Assembly (NCBI GenBank): GCA_013698215.1
Contig: JACCVJ010000085.1
Coordinates: forward strand, 1-11,238
Length of the DNA: 11,238 bases
Direction of reading: 5' to 3'
Source: Tatlockia sp.
GTDB taxonomy: Bacteria; Cyanobacteriota; Cyanobacteriia; Cyanobacteriales; Chroococcidiopsidaceae
Shown here: positions 1-6,637 of the stretch, one piece after another
How positions within the stretch are numbered: position 1 is the first letter of the stretch
Layout: every line of letters starts with the position of its first letter
Program-made: the position numbers and the translations under genes
The notes under the pieces: generated by a model
What the model saw: the letters and a program-made list of their open reading frames with translations, nothing else
What the model was told of the DNA's origin: nothing
The model's database searches: none

Positions 1-2139
1 GCTGGGGGCGCTTGGTTGAGCTTGCAATTATTTGTCAATCCTGATGCAGTTAGTGATGTAAACAAAATTTTGCCACCGGGAGTAAAATTCGCCGCTACTA
101 ATCCCGAACAGCAGCCGCAAACCCTCCAACAAGTTGAAGAATACTTGCGTAGACAAGGAAAAATAGCTGGGGAACCTTTGGCGCTAGAAACCGATGCCAA
201 AACTTTAGTTGTTAAGTCTTTAGTTCTACCCGTATCTAAGCGACAATCAAACTGCCAAACCGATTGTCAAGAAATTGTCGAATTGCGAACTTATCAGCTA
301 GCAAAAAATGATTTCAAATTCCCCTTACAAGCTGACAACACTACTTATGATCTCATTAATCAGCTATCGGTATCGGGGCCAGACGAGTCTTTTGTCATTG
401 CTCCGGTTGTAGATTCTGAAACCGCTAACTACGGTTCCACGCGGCTATTACCTTTGACTCAACTGCAAAAGTTTTCAGGAGATCCACCCAAGTCAGGCAC
501 TTGGCTATATTTAATAGGTCAAAGCCAGCAATCGGATAATGAGATTGCTTACGGTCAGATTCTCCACTACGATAAAACTCGCTCGGCGCTTAGTTTAGTA
601 TTAACCTGGACTAGCCCCACAGGACTTGTCCCTAAATGGCAACAAGTTACAGGCGGCGGTTTTCCTGAACTAATAGTAGATCGCACTAGCGAACTAGAGC
701 CACAATTGCAAGTTTATCAAGTTAAACCTGCCCAAGCTTCTTTTAATCAATTTCAGCTAGTCCCGATTTCCATTGAAGAACCAGCAATCAAAACTACCGC
801 CTACCGGAATGCTTTATTCTTGGCGCGTAACGGTCTTTGGTCGCCAGCGTGGCAATATTTAAAGTCGCTCCCGCAGGGTAAAAAACGCCCCTCCGCCGCA
901 GCCCAAGCCCAAATTGATTTCATTGGGTTGTACGCCAAATATACGAGCAAGCAAGCTGATACTGCTTGGGCTAGTCCTAGTCAACAAGCGATCGCAGCCT
1001 TGAGTGATGGACGCTGGAAAAAAGGCTTACAAATATATCTTGCTTCCCCAGAAAATACTCAAGAAATTGCTACTTTGTTAGTTAATGATTCTGGGAGGTT
1101 GTGGAATCGGGTAGAAGCGGCTCTAGAAATTAACCCCCGCCCAGAAATCCAAACTTGGGGGGCGCTAATTCTGGGCGCTCAAGAAGGACAAGCAAGCGCT
1201 ATTGCTTGGCTCAAAGCGCAACCCCACAGTCCAAAAACCTTAAAATATACAGAAAACCTGCTCAAAAGGCTAGATGGCGATTATGAAACTGCTTTACCTA
1301 TAGCTAAAGATCGCCCCAGCCGCATTATTGGGTATTTAGAGCCGACGAGCAAAATTAACTTAACTAATTGGTTGTCCATCGAGCCAAAATCCATAACCAA
1401 ACAAAAATGGCAGCAGATAAGAGTAATTTCCTATCATAATGGTCACTGGGTGCGATCGCCTTTTAACCAATTAAGGCTTCCCAATACCGAGCCAGCAAAG
1501 TTTCTGTGGCAGCAGTTAGGTCTTAATATAGATCCCCATCTCAATATAGTGCTACCGCTACTTGACGGACAATCGCCAACTACTACCGTCACTGTTCAAG
1601 CTATGCAATTGCAAAATGGCGAATTGCGTTTACTTGTACCAGCGCAGCCAGAAATCGCCCTCAAACAGATACCTTTAGCTGTTAGTGCTGAAGCTTTGCA
1701 ATGGGTAGAACCAACGCAGATGACTATGGCAGAATTTATTAGACAAGAATCTGTAGATGCTACCGAGTTTTTGCCTGCTATTTGGCGCGAGTTATCCTCT
1801 AATCGGTCTTTACCCAAATTTGAGCAATTGCAGCAAGAATTAGCAACTTTGACTATTAGGCTCGTCGATCTTACTGGAGACAATAATCAAGACGTGGTGC
1901 TGACTATTTCCGAACGAGAGATTGCCACTTTGACAAAAAACAAGTCTTACAAAGGTGGACAACGAACGATCGCCTTTTCTGATACTGGAAAGTTACTATA
2001 TAGCGACTTTAGCAGCCCCGTAGGCAAACTTAAAGCGATCGCCGATTTAAAAGATAATACCTTGCCTGCATTACTAATTGAGAATGAGCGTAAATATATT
2101 ATTCAGCGCTGGTCAATGGTCAATCAGCGCTTTGAGTAG
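1..2139 (+). CDS. Large conserved protein of unknown function, 5'-truncated by the window edge
   Basis: The reading frame is open from base 1 (Ala-Gly-Ala-Trp-Leu-Ser-Leu-Gln...) to the TAG at 2137-2139, so the real start lies upstream. The TTG at 16 is only the first possible start inside the window and has no ribosome binding site in front of it. At least 712 residues are visible. They look soluble, with no clear membrane segment; the first few residues could be the end of one lying upstream. An N-terminal part rich in beta-strand-like sequence is followed, around 780-1310, by a helical Ala/Leu/Trp-rich part that resembles degenerate TPR-type repeats. Near the C-terminus (1867-1893) a D-x-T-G-D-x-x-x-D motif resembles the calcium loops of FG-GAP/VCBS or dockerin proteins. 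I recall similar uncharacterised proteins in cyanobacteria but cannot assign a function. Two HIP1 sites lie in the first 1.5 kb and codon use looks native. Confidence 0.85.
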   Translation, partial: AGGAWLSLQLFVNPDAVSDVNKILPPGVKFAATNPEQQPQTLQQVEEYLRRQGKIAGEPLALETDAKTLVVKSLVLPVSKRQSNCQTDCQEIVELRTYQLAKNDFKFPLQADNTTYDLINQLSVSGPDESFVIAPVVDSETANYGSTRLLPLTQLQKFSGDPPKSGTWLYLIGQSQQSDNEIAYGQILHYDKTRSALSLVLTWTSPTGLVPKWQQVTGGGFPELIVDRTSELEPQLQVYQVKPAQASFNQFQLVPISIEEPAIKTTAYRNALFLARNGLWSPAWQYLKSLPQGKKRPSAAAQAQIDFIGLYAKYTSKQADTAWASPSQQAIAALSDGRWKKGLQIYLASPENTQEIATLLVNDSGRLWNRVEAALEINPRPEIQTWGALILGAQEGQASAIAWLKAQPHSPKTLKYTENLLKRLDGDYETALPIAKDRPSRIIGYLEPTSKINLTNWLSIEPKSITKQKWQQIRVISYHNGHWVRSPFNQLRLPNTEPAKFLWQQLGLNIDPHLNIVLPLLDGQSPTTTVTVQAMQLQNGELRLLVPAQPEIALKQIPLAVSAEALQWVEPTQMTMAEFIRQESVDATEFLPAIWRELSSNRSLPKFEQLQQELATLTIRLVDLTGDNNQDVVLTISEREIATLTKNKSYKGGQRTIAFSDTGKLLYSDFSSPVGKLKAIADLKDNTLPALLIENERKYIIQRWSMVNQRFE

Positions 2140-2180
2140 AAGCTTACTAGAAACTACTATATAAACTATTATTTTTTGAA

Positions 2181-2252
2181 CTCCCCAGGCAAGATTCGAA
2201 CTTGCGACCAATCGGTTAACAGCCGATCGCTCTACCACTGAGCTACTGAGGA
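2181..2252 (-). tRNA. tRNA-Asn (anticodon GUU)
   Basis: Read on the minus strand, this 72-nt sequence folds as a complete cloverleaf. The 7-bp acceptor stem TCCTCAG/CTGGGGA contains one T-G wobble and the discriminator is G. The D arm contains AGCTCAGTGGTAGAGC. The anticodon stem ATCGG/CCGAT encloses the loop CTGTTAA with anticodon GTT (plus-strand 2218-2220). The T arm carries the usual GTTCGAATC. The 3' CCA is not encoded, since TTC follows the discriminator, so it must be added by CCA-adding enzyme. The gene charges Asn and lies co-oriented 111 nt downstream of the NYN nuclease gene. Confidence 0.97.
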
Positions 2253-2264
2253 CTGCGATTACTT

Positions 2265-2294
2265 ATATTAACTGCAAGCGTTAATATTTTGCAA
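2265..2294 (-). promoter_or_regulatory. Candidate promoter of tRNA-Asn
   Basis: On the minus strand TTGCAA (2289-2294) and TAATAT (2265-2270) are 18 nt apart, each matching 4 of 6 bases of the sigma-70 consensus. Transcription would begin about 5-7 nt before the mature tRNA 5' end at 2252. The surrounding 2253-2363 is very AT-rich. The position fits a tRNA promoter well, but the matches alone are modest. Confidence 0.35.
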
Positions 2295-2363
2295 GGGTTT
2301 TGCATAAATTTCTTATAAATTTGTCGATTTTTAAGTCTGATCGTAAAATTATTTGTTGGTTTG

Positions 2364-2912
2364 CTACAATCCCATTCGCAACTGGGCTAACTTTTGCCTT
2401 GCTTTGGCATCAATGGAATTAGCTAAAAACCGACTCGCAGACTGTTTGCGTTGTCTGTGCTTGGTTAGAGAAATTTTGAGCGTTGATTCTACTTCATAAT
2501 TTAATTGCTGGGCGGACATCCATTCTGCGCCATAGCCGACTACTACTAGCTGCTGTACGCGATCGTTTGTAGCCACAATAAGTCTACAACGGTGAGATTG
2601 TTTTAAGTAGGGACGCAACGCCGCGCAGGACTTTTCTATATATGTGTCGGCGGTTTGACCAAAGTTGGTGTAATGTACTGATAAGTTTTGATTGATAATT
2701 TCTTGACTGCTACAGGTGTTTTGATACTGAGAATCAAAAACAACCTGAGTTTCGTAGCCTTGTAAAGCACTATAGTTTGTTAGGGCTGAAACTAATTCTC
2801 CACGTGCGGCTTCAAGTCCTAAGCGATCGCGTGTTTTTGTTAAGTAAGACCAAGCGCCGATTATGTTATAGCCGTCTACTAACAAAACAGCTTCGGGTAA
2901 AGAGGGTTGCAT
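2364..2912 (-). CDS. NYN-domain RNase of the YacP/Rae1 (DUF901) family
   Basis: The 182-residue protein matches a single YacP-like NYN (PIN-like) nuclease domain along its length. Acidic and polar residues expected at the metal site are visible: D13 and N16 in LLVDGYNIIGAW, D60 in QVVFD, T87-A88-D89 and E93 in QTADTYIEK, and T115-N116-D117 in VATNDR. The basic C-terminal helix region (about 150-182) could contact RNA. In Bacillus, the family member Rae1 (YacP) is a ribosome-associated endoribonuclease that cleaves mRNA; the cyanobacterial role is unknown to me. No signal peptide is present, so it should be cytoplasmic. The ATG start places the LLVDGYN strand at residue 10, typical of the family, but no strong Shine-Dalgarno is seen. 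A HIP1 octamer lies within the gene. Confidence 0.88.
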   Translation of the reverse strand: MQPSLPEAVLLVDGYNIIGAWSYLTKTRDRLGLEAARGELVSALTNYSALQGYETQVVFDSQYQNTCSSQEIINQNLSVHYTNFGQTADTYIEKSCAALRPYLKQSHRCRLIVATNDRVQQLVVVGYGAEWMSAQQLNYEVESTLKISLTKHRQRKQSASRFLANSIDAKARQKLAQLRMGL

Positions 2913-2998
2913 GGTATATGCTCACTGAGTAATTGAGATTAAATATAATTATTCACACATTCTAATCGCAATTCTGGGGATCGATCTAAGATTGGCGG

Positions 2999-3172
2999 TT
3001 AAAAAAAAGCATCCACCGTTATACCCAATGGCGCTACTAAATCTATTCACCCTCTATCTAGCAACGCTTCTTGAGGGGTTTTCTGTCTTGCTGTATGTAA
3101 ATGGGCGATCACATTGCATCAAATACCATTTACAGCATACAGAGCTACGCCAGCGATTAAGGTGACTTGACA
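2999..3172 (-). pseudogene. Possible remnant of a small protein gene interrupted by two in-frame TGA codons
   Basis: One minus-strand frame, bounded by TAG (3173-3175) and TAA (2999-3001), reads as 57 codons of protein-like sequence broken only by TGA at 3119-3121 and 3047-3049. The segments are a hydrophobic LIAGVALYAVNGI, then CNVIAHLHTARQ followed by KTPQEALLDRG, then IDLVAPLGITVDAFF. The single-frame continuity across both stops and the balanced composition suggest decay of a real gene by point mutation. No start codon or ribosome binding site was found and I cannot name a family. Chance similarity to coding sequence remains quite possible. Confidence 0.25.
3091..3142. repeat. Imperfect inverted repeat in the spacer
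   Basis: CTGTATGTAAATGG (3091-3104) is complementary to CCATTTACAGCATACAG (3126-3142) apart from a 3-nt bulge, with a loop of about 21 nt. It lies inside the possible gene remnant. No T-run follows on either strand, so it is not an obvious terminator; its role is unknown. Confidence 0.4.
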
Positions 3173-3262
3173 CTAGGTTATTGTTGGCAAAAGGCTAATT
3201 GACAATTTTGTTTACACAGCTATCTACGTTATCCAACTTTTTTATAATCAACGGTAATCCGT

Positions 3263-3268
3263 TATAAT
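3263..3268 (+). promoter_or_regulatory. Candidate -10 box upstream of the esterase gene
   Basis: A perfect TATAAT sits about 105 nt before the esterase ATG. Just upstream and overlapping it is a small inverted repeat, AACGG-TAAT-CCGTT (3250-3263). No good -35 box lies at 16-18 nt, so activation by a regulator or a non-canonical promoter would be needed. The assignment is tentative. Confidence 0.25.
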
Positions 3269-3373
3269 TACAGTGATTGAGGAACTGAAATTGATAGAAT
3301 TCGTCTTTAATTAAGATTATTTATTTGTCAAAGCTTAACAGTATATTAATAATTATTAATTGGATGAGTAACC

Positions 3374-4462
3374 ATGACTTTTAATCAATCAAAAATAGCA
3401 CAAATTACTTCCCTAGGTTTAATTAGTTCAATAATTCTTGTTAGCTTATTAGGTTGTAGTAATTCTACACAAGCCCAAGAAGAAAGACCTTTACGCAAAC
3501 TAATATTAGAACAAATATTGAGAAGGAACCCTAATAGAGAAAATCCTACTAGAGAATCTGCCATTACTAAGGATATGGCTTTGGAAAGTTTATCTTACCA
3601 AGGCACGTCACGCAATTATTATTTGTACGTTCCTAGTTCCTATCAATCAGGAAAACCTATGCCATTGGTGTTAGCCTTTCATGGTGGTAGAGGAAGCGGC
3701 GACAGACTTGCGGCGAATACGCGCCTAAATGATGTAGCAAGTAGAGAAGGTTTTATAGTTGCTTACCCAAACGGTATCAATAATCAATGGAACGATGGGC
3801 GCAATGCTCAAGGGTCGGATGCCAAGATTGATGATGTAGGCTTTGTTTCTACACTAATAGATAAGCTAGTACGAAAAAAAAGTATTGACAAAAACAAAGT
3901 ATATGCGGTGGGAACATCAAACGGGGGAATGTTTACCCAGAGATTAGCTTGTCAAATGCCTAACAAAATTGCTGCTTTTGCGACGGTAAGCGCAGCTTTA
4001 CCAAAAAATCTGCAATCTAGCTGTAATCCGCGCCGACCTGTACCAATGATGATGATTAATGGTAATGCCGATCCAATTGTTCGTTGGGAAGGCGGAGAAG
4101 TAGCAAGAGATATTCGTGGTCGCTCCGGGCAAAAACCTAGTGGCGTAGGTGGAGAATTAATGTCTATTCCGGCAACGGTTGCCTTTTGGAGAAGCAACGA
4201 TGGGTGTTCGGTGCAACCAAGGATAGAAAAGTTACCCGATACTCAACCAGACGGTACGCAAGTTACACGCGCTCAATACTCTAACTGCCGCAATTCTTCC
4301 CAAGTTGTCCTTTATACCATTGATGGCGGTGGTCATGCTTGGCCCGGTAGTAGCGTGAAAACAGAGCAAAGAAGACAAGGCGATCGCGCCAGTAAAGTTA
4401 GCCAGGATATCAGCGCTAGTAATATTATTTGGGACTTTTTAAAGTCGAAAACATTGCAGTAA
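3374..4462 (+). CDS. Lipoprotein alpha/beta-hydrolase of the PHB-depolymerase/LpqC esterase family
   Basis: The 362-residue protein starts with a lipoprotein signal: Asn/Gln/Lys residues, a hydrophobic stretch (11-26) and the lipobox LLGC with C28 as the lipidated cysteine. It is therefore probably membrane-anchored and faces the periplasm or outside. A variable, charged linker (about 30-65) leads to an alpha/beta-hydrolase domain. The oxyanion-region motif AFHGGRGSGD is at 101-110. The nucleophile elbow GTSNGG contains S182, the probable acid is D233 in NGNADPIV, and the probable base is H321 in GGGHAWPG. Four cysteines in the domain (193, 217, 278, 305) could form disulfides. This family (COG3509) includes polyhydroxybutyrate depolymerases, feruloyl and acetylxylan esterases, so the substrate cannot be read from sequence. 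The export signal argues against turnover of intracellular PHB granules. It appears monocistronic. Confidence 0.9.
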   Translation: MTFNQSKIAQITSLGLISSIILVSLLGCSNSTQAQEERPLRKLILEQILRRNPNRENPTRESAITKDMALESLSYQGTSRNYYLYVPSSYQSGKPMPLVLAFHGGRGSGDRLAANTRLNDVASREGFIVAYPNGINNQWNDGRNAQGSDAKIDDVGFVSTLIDKLVRKKSIDKNKVYAVGTSNGGMFTQRLACQMPNKIAAFATVSAALPKNLQSSCNPRRPVPMMMINGNADPIVRWEGGEVARDIRGRSGQKPSGVGGELMSIPATVAFWRSNDGCSVQPRIEKLPDTQPDGTQVTRAQYSNCRNSSQVVLYTIDGGGHAWPGSSVKTEQRRQGDRASKVSQDISASNIIWDFLKSKTLQ

Positions 4463-4487
4463 TATTTCAAGCTTGATGTTTTTTTAG

Positions 4488-4516
4488 AGCCAATAAGTTC
4501 AACCAAAGGATTGGCT
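4488..4516. repeat. Short inverted repeat downstream of the esterase gene
   Basis: AGCCAAT (4488-4494) and ATTGGCT (4510-4516) form a perfect 7-bp stem with a 15-nt loop, 26 nt after the esterase stop codon. A T-run (4479-4485) precedes it on the plus strand rather than following, so it is a poor match to an intrinsic terminator. It may be an RNA-stabilising 3' hairpin for the esterase transcript. Confidence 0.3.
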
Positions 4517-4546
4517 AATTAGCAGAAATTTGAGACGGTTGAGCCT

Positions 4547-4915
4547 CTAATGCCAGGTTTGCTTTCGGCTGTCAAATTTTAAGTATACGAGCTTACTAAG
4601 ATCGTGAGTAACAAGATGAATGTTATCAAGATGTCTGTACAAAACTATCCTGTCATTGGTACTTCGCATATTAGTTGCAGTACAACTAAGTTTGTCACTT
4701 TCTGTGGGGATAGATTGATTTTGAGCGATTAGGTTCGTGGGATAATTGTTGTTTACTTTTTTTTCAATTTTGTCAGGGGTAAATTTTTGGGGTGTGTTGA
4801 TAATGAATTGTGGTTTAAACTTATTGTCAAGAGTTGATAATTTATTTTGCCATTGAATAAAACTTAGTTGAGGCAATAAAATTAGTAGAAAGCTAAAACT
4901 AATTATATTTTTCAT
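4547..4915 (-). CDS. Small putative secreted protein of unknown function
   Basis: The frame encodes 122 residues. The N-terminus looks like a Sec signal: MKN followed by a hydrophobic run (about 5-20, rich in Ile, Leu and Phe). The rest is hydrophilic and Asn/Lys/Thr-rich with one cysteine (C78). A C-terminal segment (about 88-116) has alternating hydrophobic residues and looks strand-rich. I recognise no family. It lies alone between two plus-strand genes, convergent with the esterase and divergent from truB, sharing the 110-nt spacer 4916-5025 with truB. The gene is AT-rich compared with truB, and no well-spaced Shine-Dalgarno is present; an AGG sits too close to the ATG. The signal-like N-terminus and uninterrupted frame favour a real, perhaps lineage-specific gene, but it could be spurious. 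Confidence 0.5.
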   Translation of the reverse strand: MKNIISFSFLLILLPQLSFIQWQNKLSTLDNKFKPQFIINTPQKFTPDKIEKKVNNNYPTNLIAQNQSIPTESDKLSCTATNMRSTNDRIVLYRHLDNIHLVTHDLSKLVYLKFDSRKQTWH

Positions 4916-5025
4916 ACCTATATCTTTTAAAATTGATATTATTTTTAAAAATAATTAGCTTGTTCCTGTTCAGTTATATTGCAAGCTGCTGGCTATCGAG
5001 AAGTAGAGTTTAGGAAACTTAATTT

Positions 5026-5916
5026 GTGCAAGGTTTTATCAATTTATTCAAGGAAGCTAACTTTACATCTCATGACTGCGTTGCCAAGTTGCGGGGGTTG
5101 TTGCGCCTCAAACGTATAGGACACGGAGGTACATTAGATCCAGCCGCTACAGGGGTTTTGCCGATCGCATTAGGGAAGGCAACGCGGCTGTTACAGTATT
5201 TGCACCCAGACAAAGCTTACAGAGCAACCTTTCGCTTGGGGGTAGTGACGGCGACAGACGATTTGGAAGGAGAAATTATTAGTCAAGCGCCCGGAGTGAA
5301 AGTAAGCTTAGAAGAAGTTACTGAAGCTTTAAAGCAATTTACGGGCAAATTATCCCAAATTCCCCCAAAATATAGCGCAATTCAAGTGCAGGGAAAACGC
5401 TTATACGATTTGGCGCGGCGTGGGGAAACTATAGAAGTCCCGCCTAGGAATGTAGAAGTATATAAATTAGAGATACTAGACTATAGGAGTTGTGACTATC
5501 CCGAAATTGATGTATTAATTGATTGTAGTGCGGGAACCTACATAAGAGCGATCGCGCGCGACTTGGGTACAGCTTTGGCTACGGGGGGGACTTTAGCTAA
5601 TTTAATTCGCACTCAAAGCGCTGGTTTTAGCCTCTTAGATAGCCTAACTTTCGACGAACTAATAGCAAAGGTACAACAGGGAGCCTTTAAAGCGATCGCG
5701 CCGACCGCAGTATTACAGCATCTACCGCGTGTGACTTTAATTTTGCCGCTTGCTCAAAAATGGTGTCAAGGACAAATAGTTGCTGGGGATGAGGAGGTTT
5801 TAAGTAATTGCCCAGTACAAGTTTATCGAGAAGATGGCGACTTTTTAGGCATTGGTCATCAAGAAGACTTGGAAGTGCGAAGGTTGATTCCCGATCTAGT
5901 CTACGAGCCAATGTAG
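5026..5916 (+). CDS. truB: tRNA pseudouridine(55) synthase TruB
   Basis: TruB converts U55 in the T-loop of tRNAs to pseudouridine in the cytoplasm. The 296-residue length is normal. The catalytic motif GHGGTLDPAATGVLPIALG (32-50) carries the nucleophile D38. Other family motifs are KAYRATFRLG (63-72, with the conserved active-site Tyr), QIPPKYSAIQVQGKRLYDLA (111-130), CSAGTYIRAIARDLG (167-181, with the conserved Arg) and LIRTQSAGF (193-201). A small C-terminal domain follows (about 220-296). The start is GTG at 5026, supported by AGGAAA (5012-5017) at 8 nt and by the typical N-terminus (M)QGFINL. The first conserved motif, usually close to N-x-x-K-P-x-G-x-T-S-H-D, reads NLFKEANFTSHD here, with the usual Asp, Pro and Gly replaced. 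The gene is convergent with DUF2103, their stop codons separated by only 4 nt. Confidence 0.97.
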   Translation: MQGFINLFKEANFTSHDCVAKLRGLLRLKRIGHGGTLDPAATGVLPIALGKATRLLQYLHPDKAYRATFRLGVVTATDDLEGEIISQAPGVKVSLEEVTEALKQFTGKLSQIPPKYSAIQVQGKRLYDLARRGETIEVPPRNVEVYKLEILDYRSCDYPEIDVLIDCSAGTYIRAIARDLGTALATGGTLANLIRTQSAGFSLLDSLTFDELIAKVQQGAFKAIAPTAVLQHLPRVTLILPLAQKWCQGQIVAGDEEVLSNCPVQVYREDGDFLGIGHQEDLEVRRLIPDLVYEPM

Positions 5917-5920
5917 AGAT

Positions 5921-6202
5921 TTAAAGTTGTAACAACTCCTCTAATTGTTCTTGGCTTAAAGTGGTCAAAATAAATACTTCTTGAACCGTCTTACCTTGTC
6001 TAGCAATGATTTTAAAGCCCCCCCGAATTGGTACAGATACTCGGAGCAGCATTCGGGGAATATGACCTCTAGTTCTACTAATAACGCCGGGAGTTATGGT
6101 ATGTATCCCCTCTAGCTTCGTCAAAGCTTCTAAAATCCGAATAAGTCCGGGAATATGAGTAGAGTGATTGAGTACAAGCCTGCCGCTAGTGGGTTTGACC
6201 AT
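5921..6202 (-). CDS. DUF2103 family protein, downstream partner of clpS
   Basis: This 93-residue protein has the features of DUF2103, a family often labelled as predicted metal-binding: the N-terminal GRLVLNHSTHIPGLIRIL (7-24) with H13 and H16, the ITPGVI motif (36-41), and a basic central segment with RTRGHIPR. No cysteines, signal peptide or membrane segment are present, so it should be a small cytoplasmic protein. Biochemical function is unknown to me. The ATG lies 6 nt after the clpS stop, so the two are almost certainly co-transcribed and may be translationally coupled. That suggests, but does not prove, a link to ClpS-dependent proteolysis. Its 3' end nearly abuts that of truB on the opposite strand. 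Confidence 0.85.
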   Translation of the reverse strand: MVKPTSGRLVLNHSTHIPGLIRILEALTKLEGIHTITPGVISRTRGHIPRMLLRVSVPIRGGFKIIARQGKTVQEVFILTTLSQEQLEELLQL

Positions 6203-6208
6203 GATGGT

Positions 6209-6523
6209 TTAAGCTGCCTCTAGAGGAGCCATCGTTAAACCTGCACGTCTAAGTTGCTGATGATAAAGCTCGGCTTGTTCTTGTGGGCCTACCCAGACAA
6301 TAGCTTGTCCTGCAAAGTGAATTTGATTAGTTAGTTCCCAAGCATTTTCGCTGCTCATAGAGGGAATGTAAGTTAGCAAGCATTTGGCTACGTGTTCAAA
6401 GGTGTTGAAATCATCATTGAGGACGATAATTTTGTAGTTGGGATAAATCTTACGAGTAACTTCGCGCTTGCGAGTGGGAGCAATAGTCGGTGCTGAATTT
6501 GCCATTGAATGTAATCTAGCCAT
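6209..6523 (-). CDS. clpS: ATP-dependent Clp protease adaptor ClpS (ClpS2-like)
   Basis: ClpS binds proteins with destabilising N-terminal residues and delivers them to the ClpC/ClpP protease. The 104-residue protein has a disordered N-terminal arm (1-26) and the ClpS core. YKIIVLNDDFNTFEHV (30-45) contains N36, D37 and D38, which in E. coli ClpS hold the substrate alpha-amino group, and H69 in QIHFAG matches the conserved His. The position of the E. coli Met40 gatekeeper is F42 here. The pattern with NDDFNTF, VWVGPQEQAELYH and LTMAPLEAA resembles the cyanobacterial ClpS2 branch rather than ClpS1. Two starts are possible: 6523, or M7 at 6505 (MANSAPTIAP...), which looks more like homologues; neither has a clear Shine-Dalgarno. 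It forms an operon with the DUF2103 gene. Confidence 0.95.
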   Translation of the reverse strand: MARLHSMANSAPTIAPTRKREVTRKIYPNYKIIVLNDDFNTFEHVAKCLLTYIPSMSSENAWELTNQIHFAGQAIVWVGPQEQAELYHQQLRRAGLTMAPLEAA

Positions 6524-6608
6524 AATCTATCTAAATGAGCTTGTTAAACTACATTCCAAGATACCAGAGGATAGAGAAATCGGATAAGGGAACCGTGAAT
6601 AAATCCTA

Positions 6609-6637
6609 GTAGAGACGTTGCATTGCAACGTCTCTAC
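6609..6637. repeat. Perfect 14-bp-arm palindrome of a cyanobacterial dispersed repeat type
   Basis: GTAGAGACGTTGCA and its exact reverse complement flank a single central T. I recall this sequence type as a high-copy palindromic element in Nostoc, Chroococcidiopsis and related genomes. It sits between the oxidoreductase stop and clpS. In RNA it would form a long hairpin on either strand, and could act as a transcript-stabilising or terminating structure between the two minus-strand genes. No mobile-element gene accompanies it. Confidence 0.9.

Larger units (their letters stand above)
2913..3373. other. Gene-poor spacer between divergent NYN nuclease and esterase genes
   Basis: No intact gene is visible in these 461 bases. 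The spacer separates two divergently transcribed genes and must hold the promoters of both. It contains a possible decayed coding segment (2999-3172, minus), an imperfect inverted repeat (3091-3142) and an AT-rich leader for the esterase with a TATAAT box. No tRNA, transposase or phage-like sequence was recognised. Confidence 0.6.

Noticed and set aside
1596..1883. Antisense open frame inside the large 5'-truncated gene
   Set aside because: It lies wholly within a well-supported plus-strand gene, has no ribosome binding site and no recognisable domain.
2181..2252. tRNA-Asn as an integration site for a mobile island
   Set aside because: No integrase, partial tRNA 3' end copy or foreign-looking gene block was seen on either side within the window.
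3252..3270. NtcA-type GTA-N8-TAC operator upstream of the esterase
   Set aside because: The GTA and TAC half-sites here are separated by 12 bases rather than 8, so the spacing does not fit.
5687..5911. Minus-strand frame at the end of truB
   Set aside because: It covers the TruB C-terminal domain in antisense and its sequence resembles no protein family; coding evidence is entirely on the plus strand.
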